This document shows positions 12,389-21,828 of a stretch of 64,000 nucleotides of DNA, in pieces. The stretch is taken from NCBI RefSeq assembly GCF_030445035.2, contig NC_080685.1, forward strand, positions 111,712,432 through 111,776,431. Reading direction: 5' to 3'. A program made the position numbers and the translations under genes. The notes under the pieces are model-generated. The model made no database searches. It was not told the origin of the DNA and worked only from the letters and a program-made list of their open reading frames with translations. Each line of letters begins with the position of its first letter. Position 1 is the first letter of the stretch. Origin of the DNA: Dasypus novemcinctus (Eukaryota; Chordata; Mammalia; Cingulata; Dasypodidae).

Positions 12389-15372
12389 TCATATCATTGA
12401 GGTCATATAGTATTTGTCCTTCAATGCGTGGGTTGCTTCACTTAACATAAGATTCTCACGGTTCATCCATGTTATCACGTGCGATTGTAGTGTATTGGTT
12501 CTTACAACTAAGTAGTATTCCATTGTGTGTATATACCACATTTTATTGATCCACTCATCTGTTGATGGACTTTTGGATTGATTCCAACTGTTGGCGATGG
12601 TGAACAATGCTGCTATGAACATTGGTGTACATATATCGGTTTGTGTCCTTGTTTTCAGATCTGATGGGTATATACCCAGCAGTGGTATTGCTGCGTCATA
12701 TGGCAAATCTATGGATAATTTTTTGAGAAACTGCCAAACTGCCCTCCAGAATGGTTGGATCCTTCTGCATTCCCACCAGCAATGGAAGAGTGTTCCCCTT
12801 TCTTCACATCCTCTCCAGCATTTGTATTCTACTGTTTTTTTCATGGCTGCCAATCTTATGGGAGTAAGATGGTATCTCATTGTAGTTTTGATTTGCATTT
12901 CCCTGATAGCGAGGGATTTGGAGCACTTTTTCATGTGCTTTTTAGCCATTTGTATTTCTTCTTTGGAGAAGTGTCTGTTTAAATCTTTTTCCCATTTTTT
13001 AAATGGGTTGTTTATCTTTTTGTTTTCGAGATATATGAGTTCTTTATATATGCAAGTTATAAGTCTCTTATCAGATATATGGTTGCCAAATATTTTCTCC
13101 CATTGTGTGGGTTCCCTTTTTACTTTCTTGACAAACTCCTTTGAGGTGCAGAAGGCTTTAATTTTGAGGTAGTCCCATTTATCTATTTGTTCTTTTGCTG
13201 CTCGTGCTTTTGGTGTGATATTCATGAAGCCATTTCCTATTACAAGGTCCTGTAGATGTTTCCCTACACTGCTTTCTAAGGTCTTTATGGTCTTGGCTCT
13301 TATATTTAGGTCTTTGATCCATCTTGAGTTGATCTTTGTATAAGGTGTGAGATGGTAATCCTCTTTCATTCTTCTACATATGGCTGTCCAGTTCTCCAGG
13401 CACCATTTGTTGAATAGGCCATTCTCTCCCAGTTGAGAGGGTTTGGTGGCTTTATCGAATATTATATGGCTATATACATGAGGTTCTATATCTGAACTTT
13501 CAATTCTATTCCATTGGTCTGTGTGTCTCTCCTTATGCCAGTACCATGCTGTTTTCACTACTGTAGCTTTGTAGTATGTTTTGAAGTCAGGAAGTGTGAT
13601 TCCTATTTCGTTTTTCTTTTTCAATATGTCTTTGGCTATTCGGGGCCTCTTTTTATTCCAAATAAATTTCATAGTTAGTTTTTCTAGTTCCTTAAAGAAG
13701 GCTGTGTTGATTTTTATTGGGATTGCATTGAATGTGTAGATCAGTTTTGGTAGGATAGACATCTTAATAATATTCAGTCTTCCTATCCATGAACAGGGAA
13801 TATTCTTCCATTTATTTAGGTCTTCTTTGATTTCCTTGAACAATCTTGTATAGTTCTCGATGTATAAGTTTTTTACCTCTTTAGTTAAATTTATTCCTAA
13901 GTATTTGATTTTTTTATTTACTATTGTGAATGGTATTTGTTTCTTGATTTCCTCCTGATCTTGCTCATTATTGGTGTATAGAAATGCTACTGATTTTTGC
14001 GCATTGATCTTATAACCTGCGACTTTGCTAAACTCATTTATGAGTTCTAGGAGCTTTGTTGAAGATCTCTCAGGGTTTTCTATATATAGGATCATGTCAT
14101 CTGCAAATAATGAAATTTTGACTTCTTCCCTTCCAATTTGAACGCCTTTTATATCTGGTTCTTGTCTCAGTGCTCGAGCCAGTACTTCCAAGACAATGTT
14201 AAATAGGAGCGGAGACAATGGGCATCCTTGTCTTGTTCCTGATTTTAGAGGGAAGGATTTCAGGATTTCGCCATTGTAAACAATGTTGGCTTTCGGTTTT
14301 TGATATATTCTCTTTATCATGTTCAAAAAGTTTCCTTGTATTCCGATCTTTTGAAGTGTTTTTATCAGGAAGGGGTGCTGTATTTTGTCAAATGCCTTTT
14401 ATGCATCTATAGATATAATCATGTGGTTTTTTTCTCTCAATCTGTTTATATGGTGTATTACATTGATTGATTTTCTTATGTTGAACCATCCTTGCATACC
14501 TGGGATAAATCCCACTTGGTCATGGTGTATAATTCGTTTAATGTGTTGTTGAATACGATTAGCAAGTATTTTGTTAAGTATTTTTGCGTCTAGGTTCATT
14601 ATAGAAATTGGTCTGTAATTTTCCTTTCTTGTGGTGTCTTTGTTTGGCTTTGGTACTAGGGTAATGTTGGCATCATAGAAGGAATTAGGCAGTGTTCCTT
14701 CTGTTTCGATTTTTTGGAATAGTTTCAACAGGATTGGTGTTAGTTCTTTCTGGAATGTTTTGTAGAATTCACCTGTGAAGCCGTCTGGCCCTGGGCTCTT
14801 CTTAGTTGGGAGATTTTTAATGACTGATTCTATCTCTTTGCTTGTGATTGGTTTGTTAAGATCATCAATTTCTTCTTTCGTCAGTATGGGCTGCTTGTGT
14901 ATTTCTAGGAATTTGTCCATTTCCTCTAAATTGTCATTTTTGTTGGAATATAGTTTTTCAAAGTATCCTCTTATGATAGTCTTTATTTCTGTGGGGTCAG
15001 TGGTGATATCACCTTTCTCATTTCTTATTTTGTGTATTTGCATCTTTTCTCTTTTTTTCTTTGTTAGTCTCGCTAAAGGTTTGTCAATTTTGTTGATCTT
15101 CTCAAAAAACCAGCTCTTGGTCTTGTTTATTTTTTCAAGTGCTTTCTTATTTTCTATTTCATTTAGTTCTGCTCTTATCTTTGTTATTTCCTTCCTTCTT
15201 CTTCCTCTTGGGTTACTTTGTTGTTGTTTTTCTAATTCCTTCAAATGTGCAGTTAATTCTTCAATTTCTGCTCTTTCTTCTTTTTTGATATATGAATTTA
15301 TGGCTATAAATTTCCCTCTCAGTACCGCTTTTGCTGCATCCCATAAATTTTGGTATGTTGTGTTATCATTAT
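12389..15372 (-). pseudogene. Young L1 ORF2, reverse transcriptase to C-terminus
   Basis: This is the downstream part of L1 ORF2, the endonuclease/reverse transcriptase of retrotransposition. The RT region (14399-15244) shows [24 protein letters not shown] and [14 protein letters not shown]. The next open part (12389-14326) shows [20 protein letters not shown], the catalytic FADDMILY, the C-terminal [20 protein letters not shown] region and a Cys-rich motif ([19 protein letters not shown]). One nonsense codon, TAA at 14399-14401, separates the two frames in a place where related L1s have a sense codon. Upstream the frame is cut by the provirus at 15372. Few changes otherwise, so the element was young when hit. 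Confidence 0.93.
15367..15372. repeat. Target site duplication of the provirus, left copy
   Basis: CATTAT directly precedes TGTGGGC of the LTR; the matching copy CATTAT is at 24296-24301 directly after ...GCAACA. Removing the provirus and one copy restores a continuous L1 ORF2 context. Six bp is typical of betaretroviral and deltaretroviral integrases. Confidence 0.95.
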
Positions 15373-15774
15373 TGTGGGCTCGCTGGCAGTGATTAGCGGC
15401 CCACGAGGTCCGGGCAGCCTTCCACGGCTCGGCGGGAAGCCCCTAGACCAGCGTGTAGGCCTAGGTTCTCCAGGCGTGGGGGACGCGCGGTAAAAACCAC
15501 GGAGACAGCCTGAGCGCAGGAACAAGTCTGCTTTATTGCGGAAGTACACTTGGTTATATAGGGTTGGGTGAAGGGAGGGGCAGGAGCTGGGGCGGATTAC
15601 TACAGGGCGGTAGTGGATAGGCGGAGTTGTGCAGGCGGCTATGAGGTAGGCAGTAGCTGGGGAAGAAGGCAGATTATATGTTGGCAACGTGGGCGGGACT
15701 GGCGGGAAGGACAGCAATGGCTGGAGGAAGGAGATAGCAAAGGCTGGGGGAAGGGATGGAGGGAGGCAGCAACA
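15373..15774 (-). repeat. 3' LTR of the provirus
   Basis: 402 bp, TG...CA in proviral orientation, identical by eye to the 5' LTR. It contains TATATA at 15555-15560 and AATAAA at 15532-15537 (read on the minus strand). The polyadenylation signal lies only about 20 nt after the TATA box, so it should sit at the end of U3 just before a very short R, as in MMTV. About 150 bp of GC-rich U5 follow. Confidence 0.95.
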
Positions 15775-15775
15775 A

Positions 15776-15793
15776 CTGCTCCTTCTGTTTTTT
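15776..15793 (-). promoter_or_regulatory. Likely polypurine tract of the provirus
   Basis: Directly upstream of U3 the minus strand reads AAAAAACAGAAGGAGCAG then T and TGTTGC of the LTR. It is purine-rich with two interruptions, so it is a weaker polypurine tract than usual. The position fits plus-strand DNA priming. Confidence 0.5.
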
Positions 15794-16122
15794 AAAGGAA
15801 AGTAAAAGAAGACAAAGTATTAGGCTGGGGGGGGATGAGGGGTAAAGGGGGCGGGATTGACTGGTGATGGGCTGATGGCATATCATTTGGCCAGAATGTA
15901 TGCATAGCCCTTGGGGTTGGCACGTGCCGGTGCTAGACGGAATATCTAACCTGATGTCGCGCACGCTTTTTTGGGGTGGATAGCGCTGTGGCTAGCTTAA
16001 TTGCGAAGAATTCTCAGACATATAGCAATAAAAGGGGGGCGGGGGGTACACCCAAACCCTTTGCGTCGAGGGAAGCGAACCCGTGCCGACGGCTAGAGTC
16101 AGAGAGCTTCACCGTAAGCAGC
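15794..16122 (-). other. Provirus region between env and 3' LTR
   Basis: About 330 bp between the env stop and the polypurine tract. No conserved reading frame is recognised, and there is no orf-sag or accessory gene like those of MMTV. Confidence 0.6.
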
Positions 16123-18192
16123 TTACAGGCGGGAGGTGAGGTGGGAAGAGGGGTGAGGATGTGGTCGAGATTGAGGAATGGAATCAGAGGCAACAAGACG
16201 TTGGTAATGGATCTGAACAAATGAGGAGAATACACTGTCAGCATGATCTTTGGCAAGGCGAATAATTCGTCGAATGGCCCAGGGACCAACGGTGAGACCT
16301 AGGATGATGAGCAGAACTGGGGTTAGCAACGGGAGGAGATAGGGGAGGAGGGGCTGCAGGAAGCCCCAGGGGCCGGCAGTTTGGGCTCGTTCAAGTCGGC
16401 GTTGGTTGAGACCCTTTTCAAGTTCTTTTAAGCTAGAGTCTACTAAGCCGGTATAGTTGGCATAAACGCAGCATTCTTCTCCTAGAGCAGCACATAGGCC
16501 ACCTTCTTTTAGGAGGAGGAGGTCAAGGCCTCGGCGGTTTTGCAGGACAACTTCAGAGAGAGAATTAAGAGAGTCTTTAAGGTATTTGACTGCATCACGG
16601 AGGTAGATGATATCAGAGTCTACTGCCTGTCTGAGGTTTTGGAGGGCGGAGGTTTGTGTGGCTAGAGCTGCGACACCAGTGGCAGCTCCAGCTGTAGCTA
16701 GGAGGGTAGTGACAGTGAGCACAGCAGTAATAGGTTCGCGTTTGTGGAGGTAGATAGCTTCTTGCGTGTGATCAAAGGCTTCAAAGAAATGTAGAGGAGT
16801 GCGATAGATAACTCGAGGTGTGAGAAGGATGAGAACACACGTTTCTTTGGTTTTGTTAAGTGTGGCAACAGATAAGCATGGAGTAAGTCCCGTGGAGGAG
16901 CAGAGCCATTGGGTGGTGTTTAGGGGGACTAAATATTTGGCAGAGATGTGTGGGGAGGTATAGTTGGCACAGACGGTAAGGCTAGGAGTGTGGGAAGAAC
17001 GGGGGTGAATGCATATACCCTTGGAAGAGATGTGCGTAAAAGTGAGTGAGATATGAGTAGATTGATCCCAATTGCAGGAAGAGGGGGAATCATCGGTGGA
17101 GGAAATAAAGAGTGGCGCGGGAATAGCAAGTGGATCATAGAGGGGGAGACTGGGGGAAAGACATAACCAGCAAGAGCGAGTGAGGTTGGGGTGGGAGGAG
17201 TTTAGAGAAACGTATGAAGCTTTAATCAAGTTGATGAGGGGGCTGGAGTACTTAGTGGGAGGCAACTGAAGGCTGACAGGCGATGAGGCGCGAGACGATG
17301 AAGAGGGAAGGGGGGACGCGGAAGGGGTGGCAGACGTAGGAGGTGGTGGGTTGAGAAACCGGTTTGGGCCGATGTTTGCTGGGCGACTGGAGGGGGGTCT
17401 TTTCTGGATTGTGAAAAAGGCTCCTGAATCGTAACCGGTCATGTATAGACGGATTCCCCATGTACGACCCACGAGCCAAGTGTCTGCGGAGGGGTCTTTG
17501 ACGAGGAAGGAGACATTTGGGCGTTGGGGGGACAGTTGTCTACTGAGCAGGTAGAGGTTAGGATCTTTGTTAGAGGGTTTAGCCCAACCAACAGCCATGG
17601 TTTCACATCCCCATGAGGGACAAAAGAAATGCGCGGGGTCGTGGCAGGAAGTGGAGGAGGAAGCAATGGAGGAGGGGCAGATGTAGTAGCCAGAAATAGG
17701 GGGGCCCTGAGGGCCGGCAATGGCGTATGCTCCGCCACCGTAACAGCCCTGGCCCTGGCATCCTGGATAGCAGTCAGGAGCTTGGCCAGTCAGGCTGCAA
17801 AGGTGGAGTGAAAAGGAGGGTGCCCCTGCAGTGACGTTGAAGGCGAGAACTGCGTTTGATTTCCAGTCAGAGAGGGTCCAGTTAAATGGCTGATGGGATG
17901 AATAGCTCTGGGCAGAGGAGGCTAGGGACAACATGAGAATGAGGAGATGAATGAGACGAGGGAGGGTAGGGGAACAAGGGGTGGGTGTGTGAACAGAGCG
18001 GGCCTGTCGAAGGAGCTGGAGAACTTGGCGTTCGATGGGGTCATCATCTTCAAGAGAAAGTCGGCTTAGGCGGCGGGCAAAGAAGCGTTGTCGACGTCGT
18101 TCGCGGCGAGAGAGAGCTGGTGTGGTCCCCATGGGCGACGGTGTTGGGGTAGTAGGCTCAGATGAATGTACTTGGGGGCGCATAGTGGTCAT
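16123..18192 (-). CDS. env: Retroviral Env precursor, gamma/type-D type
   Basis: 689 codons from ATG at 18192 (numbering below is from this ATG). Residues 1-96 form a long leader with an arginine-rich block (29-41) and a hydrophobic core ending ...LASSAQS. The surface subunit has a CWLC motif (341-344), several N-glycosylation sites and a proline/serine-rich hinge (about 282-312). A dibasic KR (484-485) precedes a glycine/alanine-rich fusion peptide. The transmembrane subunit has the immunosuppressive-type segment LQNRRGLDLLLL, then C-X6-CC (567-575), a membrane span (about 615-637) and a short tail. The cleavage site lacks the arginine usual four positions upstream. The ATG overlaps the stop of the preceding small ORF; a second in-frame ATG at 18183 has a better -3 base (A). 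The frame is uninterrupted. Confidence 0.95.
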   Translation of the reverse strand: MTTMRPQVHSSEPTTPTPSPMGTTPALSRRERRRQRFFARRLSRLSLEDDDPIERQVLQLLRQARSVHTPTPCSPTLPRLIHLLILMLSLASSAQSYSSHQPFNWTLSDWKSNAVLAFNVTAGAPSFSLHLCSLTGQAPDCYPGCQGQGCYGGGAYAIAGPQGPPISGYYICPSSIASSSTSCHDPAHFFCPSWGCETMAVGWAKPSNKDPNLYLLSRQLSPQRPNVSFLVKDPSADTWLVGRTWGIRLYMTGYDSGAFFTIQKRPPSSRPANIGPNRFLNPPPPTSATPSASPLPSSSSRASSPVSLQLPPTKYSSPLINLIKASYVSLNSSHPNLTRSCWLCLSPSLPLYDPLAIPAPLFISSTDDSPSSCNWDQSTHISLTFTHISSKGICIHPRSSHTPSLTVCANYTSPHISAKYLVPLNTTQWLCSSTGLTPCLSVATLNKTKETCVLILLTPRVIYRTPLHFFEAFDHTQEAIYLHKREPITAVLTVTTLLATAGAATGVAALATQTSALQNLRQAVDSDIIYLRDAVKYLKDSLNSLSEVVLQNRRGLDLLLLKEGGLCAALGEECCVYANYTGLVDSSLKELEKGLNQRRLERAQTAGPWGFLQPLLPYLLPLLTPVLLIILGLTVGPWAIRRIIRLAKDHADSVFSSFVQIHYQRLVASDSIPQSRPHPHPSSHLTSRL

Positions 18193-18386
18193 GGGAGAAG
18201 GACTACAAGAGAGATGAGGATAGCAATTAGAAGCAGCCAGGCAACAGCGAGGAGAAGACGTTGACGAAGGTTCCAGTCTGTTGGGGCTGTGGCTGCGAGA
18301 CAGACAGCTGAAAAGATTGTTAGAAAAGTGAAAATTGCAAGAAAAAAGCAAAGTAAGAGTGGGTGGGAGGGGAGCTTGAGGAGCAT
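18189..18386 (-). CDS. Small two-helix membrane protein upstream of env
   Basis: 65 codons from ATG at 18386. I do not recognise a family. The product is strongly hydrophobic: one membrane segment at about residues 9-32, a short polar turn with DWNLRQR (about 37-43), and a second segment at about 44-63. It would be a hairpin membrane protein or a signal peptide plus anchor. Its TGA overlaps the env ATG as ATGA. It is the first ATG downstream of the predicted env splice acceptor and no ATG lies between it and env; its own context is weak (C at -3, C at +4). The layout resembles vpu-env of HIV-1. Extending to a GTG at 18392 is possible but not needed. Alternative: a chance open frame of 65 codons in pyrimidine-rich leader sequence. 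Confidence 0.6.
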   Translation of the reverse strand: MLLKLPSHPLLLCFFLAIFTFLTIFSAVCLAATAPTDWNLRQRLLLAVAWLLLIAILISLVVLLP

Positions 18387-18410
18387 TTGCACGGTGAGTT
18401 CCCTTTATTG

Positions 18411-18482
18411 ATAGGTTATAAGGCACGTTTTGGTGAAGGTCAGGCGATAGGTTATAAGGCACGTTTTGGTGAAGGTCAGGCG
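18411..18482 (-). repeat. Exact 36-bp tandem duplication in env mRNA leader
   Basis: 18411-18446 and 18447-18482 are identical 36-bp units ('ataggttataaggcacgttt...'). They lie between the env splice acceptor and the small ORF. No ATG occurs in either unit. Confidence 0.95.
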
Positions 18483-18549
18483 CCTGTCAATGGCGGGTGA
18501 CGGAGGCAGCAAAGGCTTCTCTTGTGCAGAGTTGAGTCCTTAGAAAGAT

Positions 18550-18575
18550 CTGAAATGACAAAAAGGAAAAAAGAG
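18550..18575 (-). promoter_or_regulatory. Predicted env splice acceptor
   Basis: The minus strand reads CTCTTTTTTCCTTTTTGTCA then TTTCAG with the last G at 18550. The long pyrimidine tract and CAG make this the strongest acceptor near the pol end. Joined to the donor at 23798 it would give the subgenomic RNA for the small ORF and env. Confidence 0.7.
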
Positions 18576-18667
18576 CCCCCATAGAGGAGGGGCCATCAGC
18601 AGAAAGAAACTTAGAGAGAGCACTTATTGGAATAGGGACATTTTTAGGAGGGGGCTTGGCCGAAGTT

Positions 18668-21411
18668 TCAATCATTGCCATTAGCATTGTGTTCTGGTAT
18701 CAAAGGACGTGGGATGTCTTTGGGGTCTGGCGCTAGTGGGCGTGGGATATCATCTAGGTCAAGCTGCTGTGTTGCAGGCCGGATATACCGTCCTGGGACC
18801 CAAAGAGGTTGTCGTTCTGTTTCTGGGAAAATACAGGCGAACCCTCTTCCTTGTGCTAGTAGAGGGGCAGGTTCTTCTTGCCAGCGATTGGAAGCTGGGT
18901 CTTTCCAGTAGACCACAGGAGTTTGAGAAGGCGGCCACATAGGTCCCCAATGCTTATGCGTGGGAGAGAGTCCTTGACTATCAAAAGTTAGGAGATTGTG
19001 ATGGATGAGACAAGCTGTTACAACATCTGCTGGAGCTTTGTGGGGAGAGGAGGTTCTCTCCTTTTGAATGAGCAGCTTGAGCTGTTGGTGAGTGCGTTCG
19101 ACAATTCCTTGTCCTTGTGGGTTATATGGGATGCCGAAGTGATGTGTGATGCGATACATCTGCACAAAATTGGCAAAGGAAGCACTGCGATATGCTGGTC
19201 CGTTATCTGTTTTGAGGTCCCATGGGATCCCCATAAACAGAATGGCTTGGCGAAGAGCTTTGATGCAATGTTTGGCACTCTCCCCTGCGAGGGGCACCGC
19301 GTAGCACAGATGGGAAAAGGTGTCAATGGCTACGTGAAGATACTTGAAGCGGCCGAAGGCGCTGACATGAGTGACATCTAACTGCCACCGCGAGTTAGGC
19401 CGGAGGCCACGAGGGTTGACACCTCGGGGCTGCAGGGGCCCCAGAGGAAGGAGAGGGGCGCACACGCGGCACGAGCGCACTAGGTGTTTGCAGGTTTCAG
19501 CGGGTAATTCTGGATAGAGCTTGCGAATCGTCCGCGCTGAGTAATGGAACCGCGAGTGCAGCAACTTAGCGTGGTTAATGGGGTCTCCAAGCAGATTTTC
19601 ATCTACAACATAATTTTTGCAGGCTAAAGGAAGTACTCTAAAACTTGACACGGCCGCATCGGCAAGGCTGTTGCCGTGGGCAAGAGGCCCTGGAAGGTTG
19701 GAATGACTTCGCAAATGTGTGATGAACCAGGGCTGCTGTCTCGTTTCAAGTAAGCGCTGCATAAAGGCAAGCGCTCGGTCAATGTTTGAATCGCTTGGCA
19801 AAAAGGTGGCAAGTGGCAGGCTGCGACAAACTTGTAGTGTATATAGGCTGTCTGTAAAGATATTGAGAGGTTGGCTTGGGTGGAGGTTGAGGACCGCTGC
19901 GACCGCTAGGAGCTCGCCTACTTGAACAGAGAAGTCATTGGCGAATACTAAGTGCTGGGGCTCAGGTTTTCCAGGAGTGTAGATAACAGCTGCAAACGCT
20001 GTTTTTGAGGCGTCTGTGAAGGCAGTGATGGCTGATGGAATGGGGTTCCGCGCAGGCAGCGGGCGGAATGGGTTAGAGAATGCTAACTGAGACACTCCTT
20101 GCAGCAAACGGTGATGAGGGTAGTGATTATCAAAGGAGCCGCGAAAGAGCTCTACTAAGCTCTGCATCTGGGTATTGTTCATAATAAGGGAAGAGACCTC
20201 TTTGGCATCGAGAGGCCAAATAATAGTGTGTGGTGGGATACCGTACGTTTGTATGGAAAGGAGAACTAAGTCAGTAGCTAACGCAATCCAGGCTCTTAGA
20301 AAAGGGCAGATTTTTGGGAGTTTACTCTTTGACGTGTGCAGAAAAAGAAGAGGACCATCTTGCCACAGGAGACCTGTCGGGGTGACCGGTGTCGGCAGAA
20401 CCAGGGCAAAGATTGGAAGATCTGGAGAGAATCGCTCGAGGCGACATTGCTGAAGGGCATCACTGACTTGTTGGACGGCTTCTTGTGCAGCGCGGGTGAT
20501 GGTGATCTTTTGCCGGACCGCAGCAGGTGGGCTGTCTTTGGTTTGCAGAAGCTCGAAGAGAGGCTGCATTTGTGCTGTCGTGATGGGAAGTGCTGATCGA
20601 AGCCAATTGATTTGCCCACAAAGTTGCTGAAGTTCAGTCAGTGTCATAGTGGGAGAGATGTGTAGCCGAGGGCTTGACGGTTGTATGGAGTGATGGAAAT
20701 GAAAGCCCAAGAATTGAAAGGGAGGTTTGAGGTTTATTTTGTCTGTCTGTACGGTAAGCCCGAGACTCGAAAGGTTGGTCATCACTGCAGAAAGCAGGTC
20801 ATTGAGGAGAGTGCTAGAACTCGCTGCTAAAAGAAGATCGTCCATATAATGGATGATGTATGTTTCTTCAGGCTGGAAATGGGAGCGCAACGGCTCGAGG
20901 GCACAGTTGACATAAAGCTGGCACATGGTGGGGCTATTTCGCATACCTTGTGGTAGCACTTTCCACTGGAATCGGCGTGCTGCGCCCTGGTTATTGGTGC
21001 GTGGGACTGTAAATGCAAATCGTGGGCAGTCTCGCGGGTGAAGAGGAATGGAGAAAAAACAGTCCTTGATGTCAATGGTCGCTGCATGAAAATGCTGAGG
21101 GACTGCAGTGGGATGGGGGCAGCCTGGCTGAGGTGACCCCATCGGTTTGATGTGCTTGTTGATTTCTCGAAGGTCGTGGAGAAGGCGGAACTTGCTAGTG
21201 TTTCTCTTGCTAATGACAAAGATTGGTGAGTTGTAGGGACTGGTGGACGGCTCAATGTGCCCCGCTTGTAGTTGTTCTTCGATGAGGGCAGAGAGAGCTT
21301 GTAACTTGTGCATGGGCAAGGGCCACTGCTCGACCCAGATGGGCTCCTCTGTGTCCCATTCCAGAGGGATAGGGTCAGGTCTTGAGACAGGAGCAGTGGC
21401 CCTTAGAAGGG
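18668..21411 (-). CDS. pol: Retroviral Pol: RT, RNase H, integrase
   Basis: The frame is open from 21484, and protein made by frameshifting would enter at about 21411. Counting from 21484: RT with catalytic D138, LPQGMRNSP (178-185) and YMDD (213-216), all betaretrovirus-like; RNase H with D491, E524, D545 and D609; integrase with an HHCC zinc site (H643, H647, C672, C675) and the catalytic triad D703, D760, E796, giving the canonical 35-residue D-E spacing. The C-terminal domain ends with WVPGRYIRPA. All key residues are present and no stop interrupts the frame. It is in the -1 frame relative to pro. Confidence 0.97.
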
Positions 21412-21417
21412 GGGGGG
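21318..21417 (-). promoter_or_regulatory. Putative pro-pol frameshift signal: C9 run and 14-bp stem
   Basis: The pro frame ends CTG CCC CCC CCC TTC TAA; the C9 run is 21409-21417. It is followed 4 nt later by AAGGGCCACTGCTC (21391-21404), which pairs perfectly with GAGCAGTGGCCCTT (21318-21331) across a 59-nt loop. A -1 slip on the C run enters the pol frame. Homopolymeric C is not a usual retroviral slippery site. Confidence 0.6.
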
Positions 21418-21828
21418 CAGCGCGGCTGAGAAGGCTTCTGTGGTGATTCGAGCTTTTAGCTGGCTGAGGACATCTCGTCCCCACAGGATGGTTTGAATTG
21501 AGGAAAGGACGAGTGGACGAATTTGGCCTTCGTGACCTTCTCTATCGTTCCAATGCAAAGGCTGTGATGTCTTCCAGGAGGTAGCAGCTCCCGTGGCGCC
21601 AATGACTTGAGGGCCGGTCTCGAGGGGCCAGTGGTTGAAGGCAGCGATTTTAAAGGGAATACAAGAGATTTCAGCACCAGAGTCTAAGAGCCCTTCAAGC
21701 CACTGCCCGTCGATTTTGAGCTCGAGGGAAGGTTTCTGATGACGTGTGATAGGCATTGTCCACATTAGGGCTTTGGAGCTCTCTTGACGGCCTCTTGGGA
21801 GAGGGGCTGAGGCCTGCCCCGTTGGGAG
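21403..21828 (-). CDS. pro: Retroviral protease (Pro), frameshift product
   Basis: The frame is open from 21990, but the expected product enters after the gag slippery site at 21828. The aspartyl protease active site reads LLDSGAEIS (DSG rather than the DTG more usual in retroviruses) and the C-terminal motif is ILWGRDVLSQL. There is no dUTPase domain before it and no G-patch after it, both of which many betaretroviruses have. The stop TAA is at 21403-21405 in the first bases of the pro-pol stem. Confidence 0.9.
   Translation of the reverse strand, partial: LPTGQASAPLPRGRQESSKALMWTMPITRHQKPSLELKIDGQWLEGLLDSGAEISCIPFKIAAFNHWPLETGPQVIGATGAATSWKTSQPLHWNDREGHEGQIRPLVLSSIQTILWGRDVLSQLKARITTEAFSAALPPPF

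Noticed and set aside
12591-15392. Plus-strand frames of 193 and 205 codons
   Set aside because: They are antisense to L1 ORF2 and carry no independent motif.
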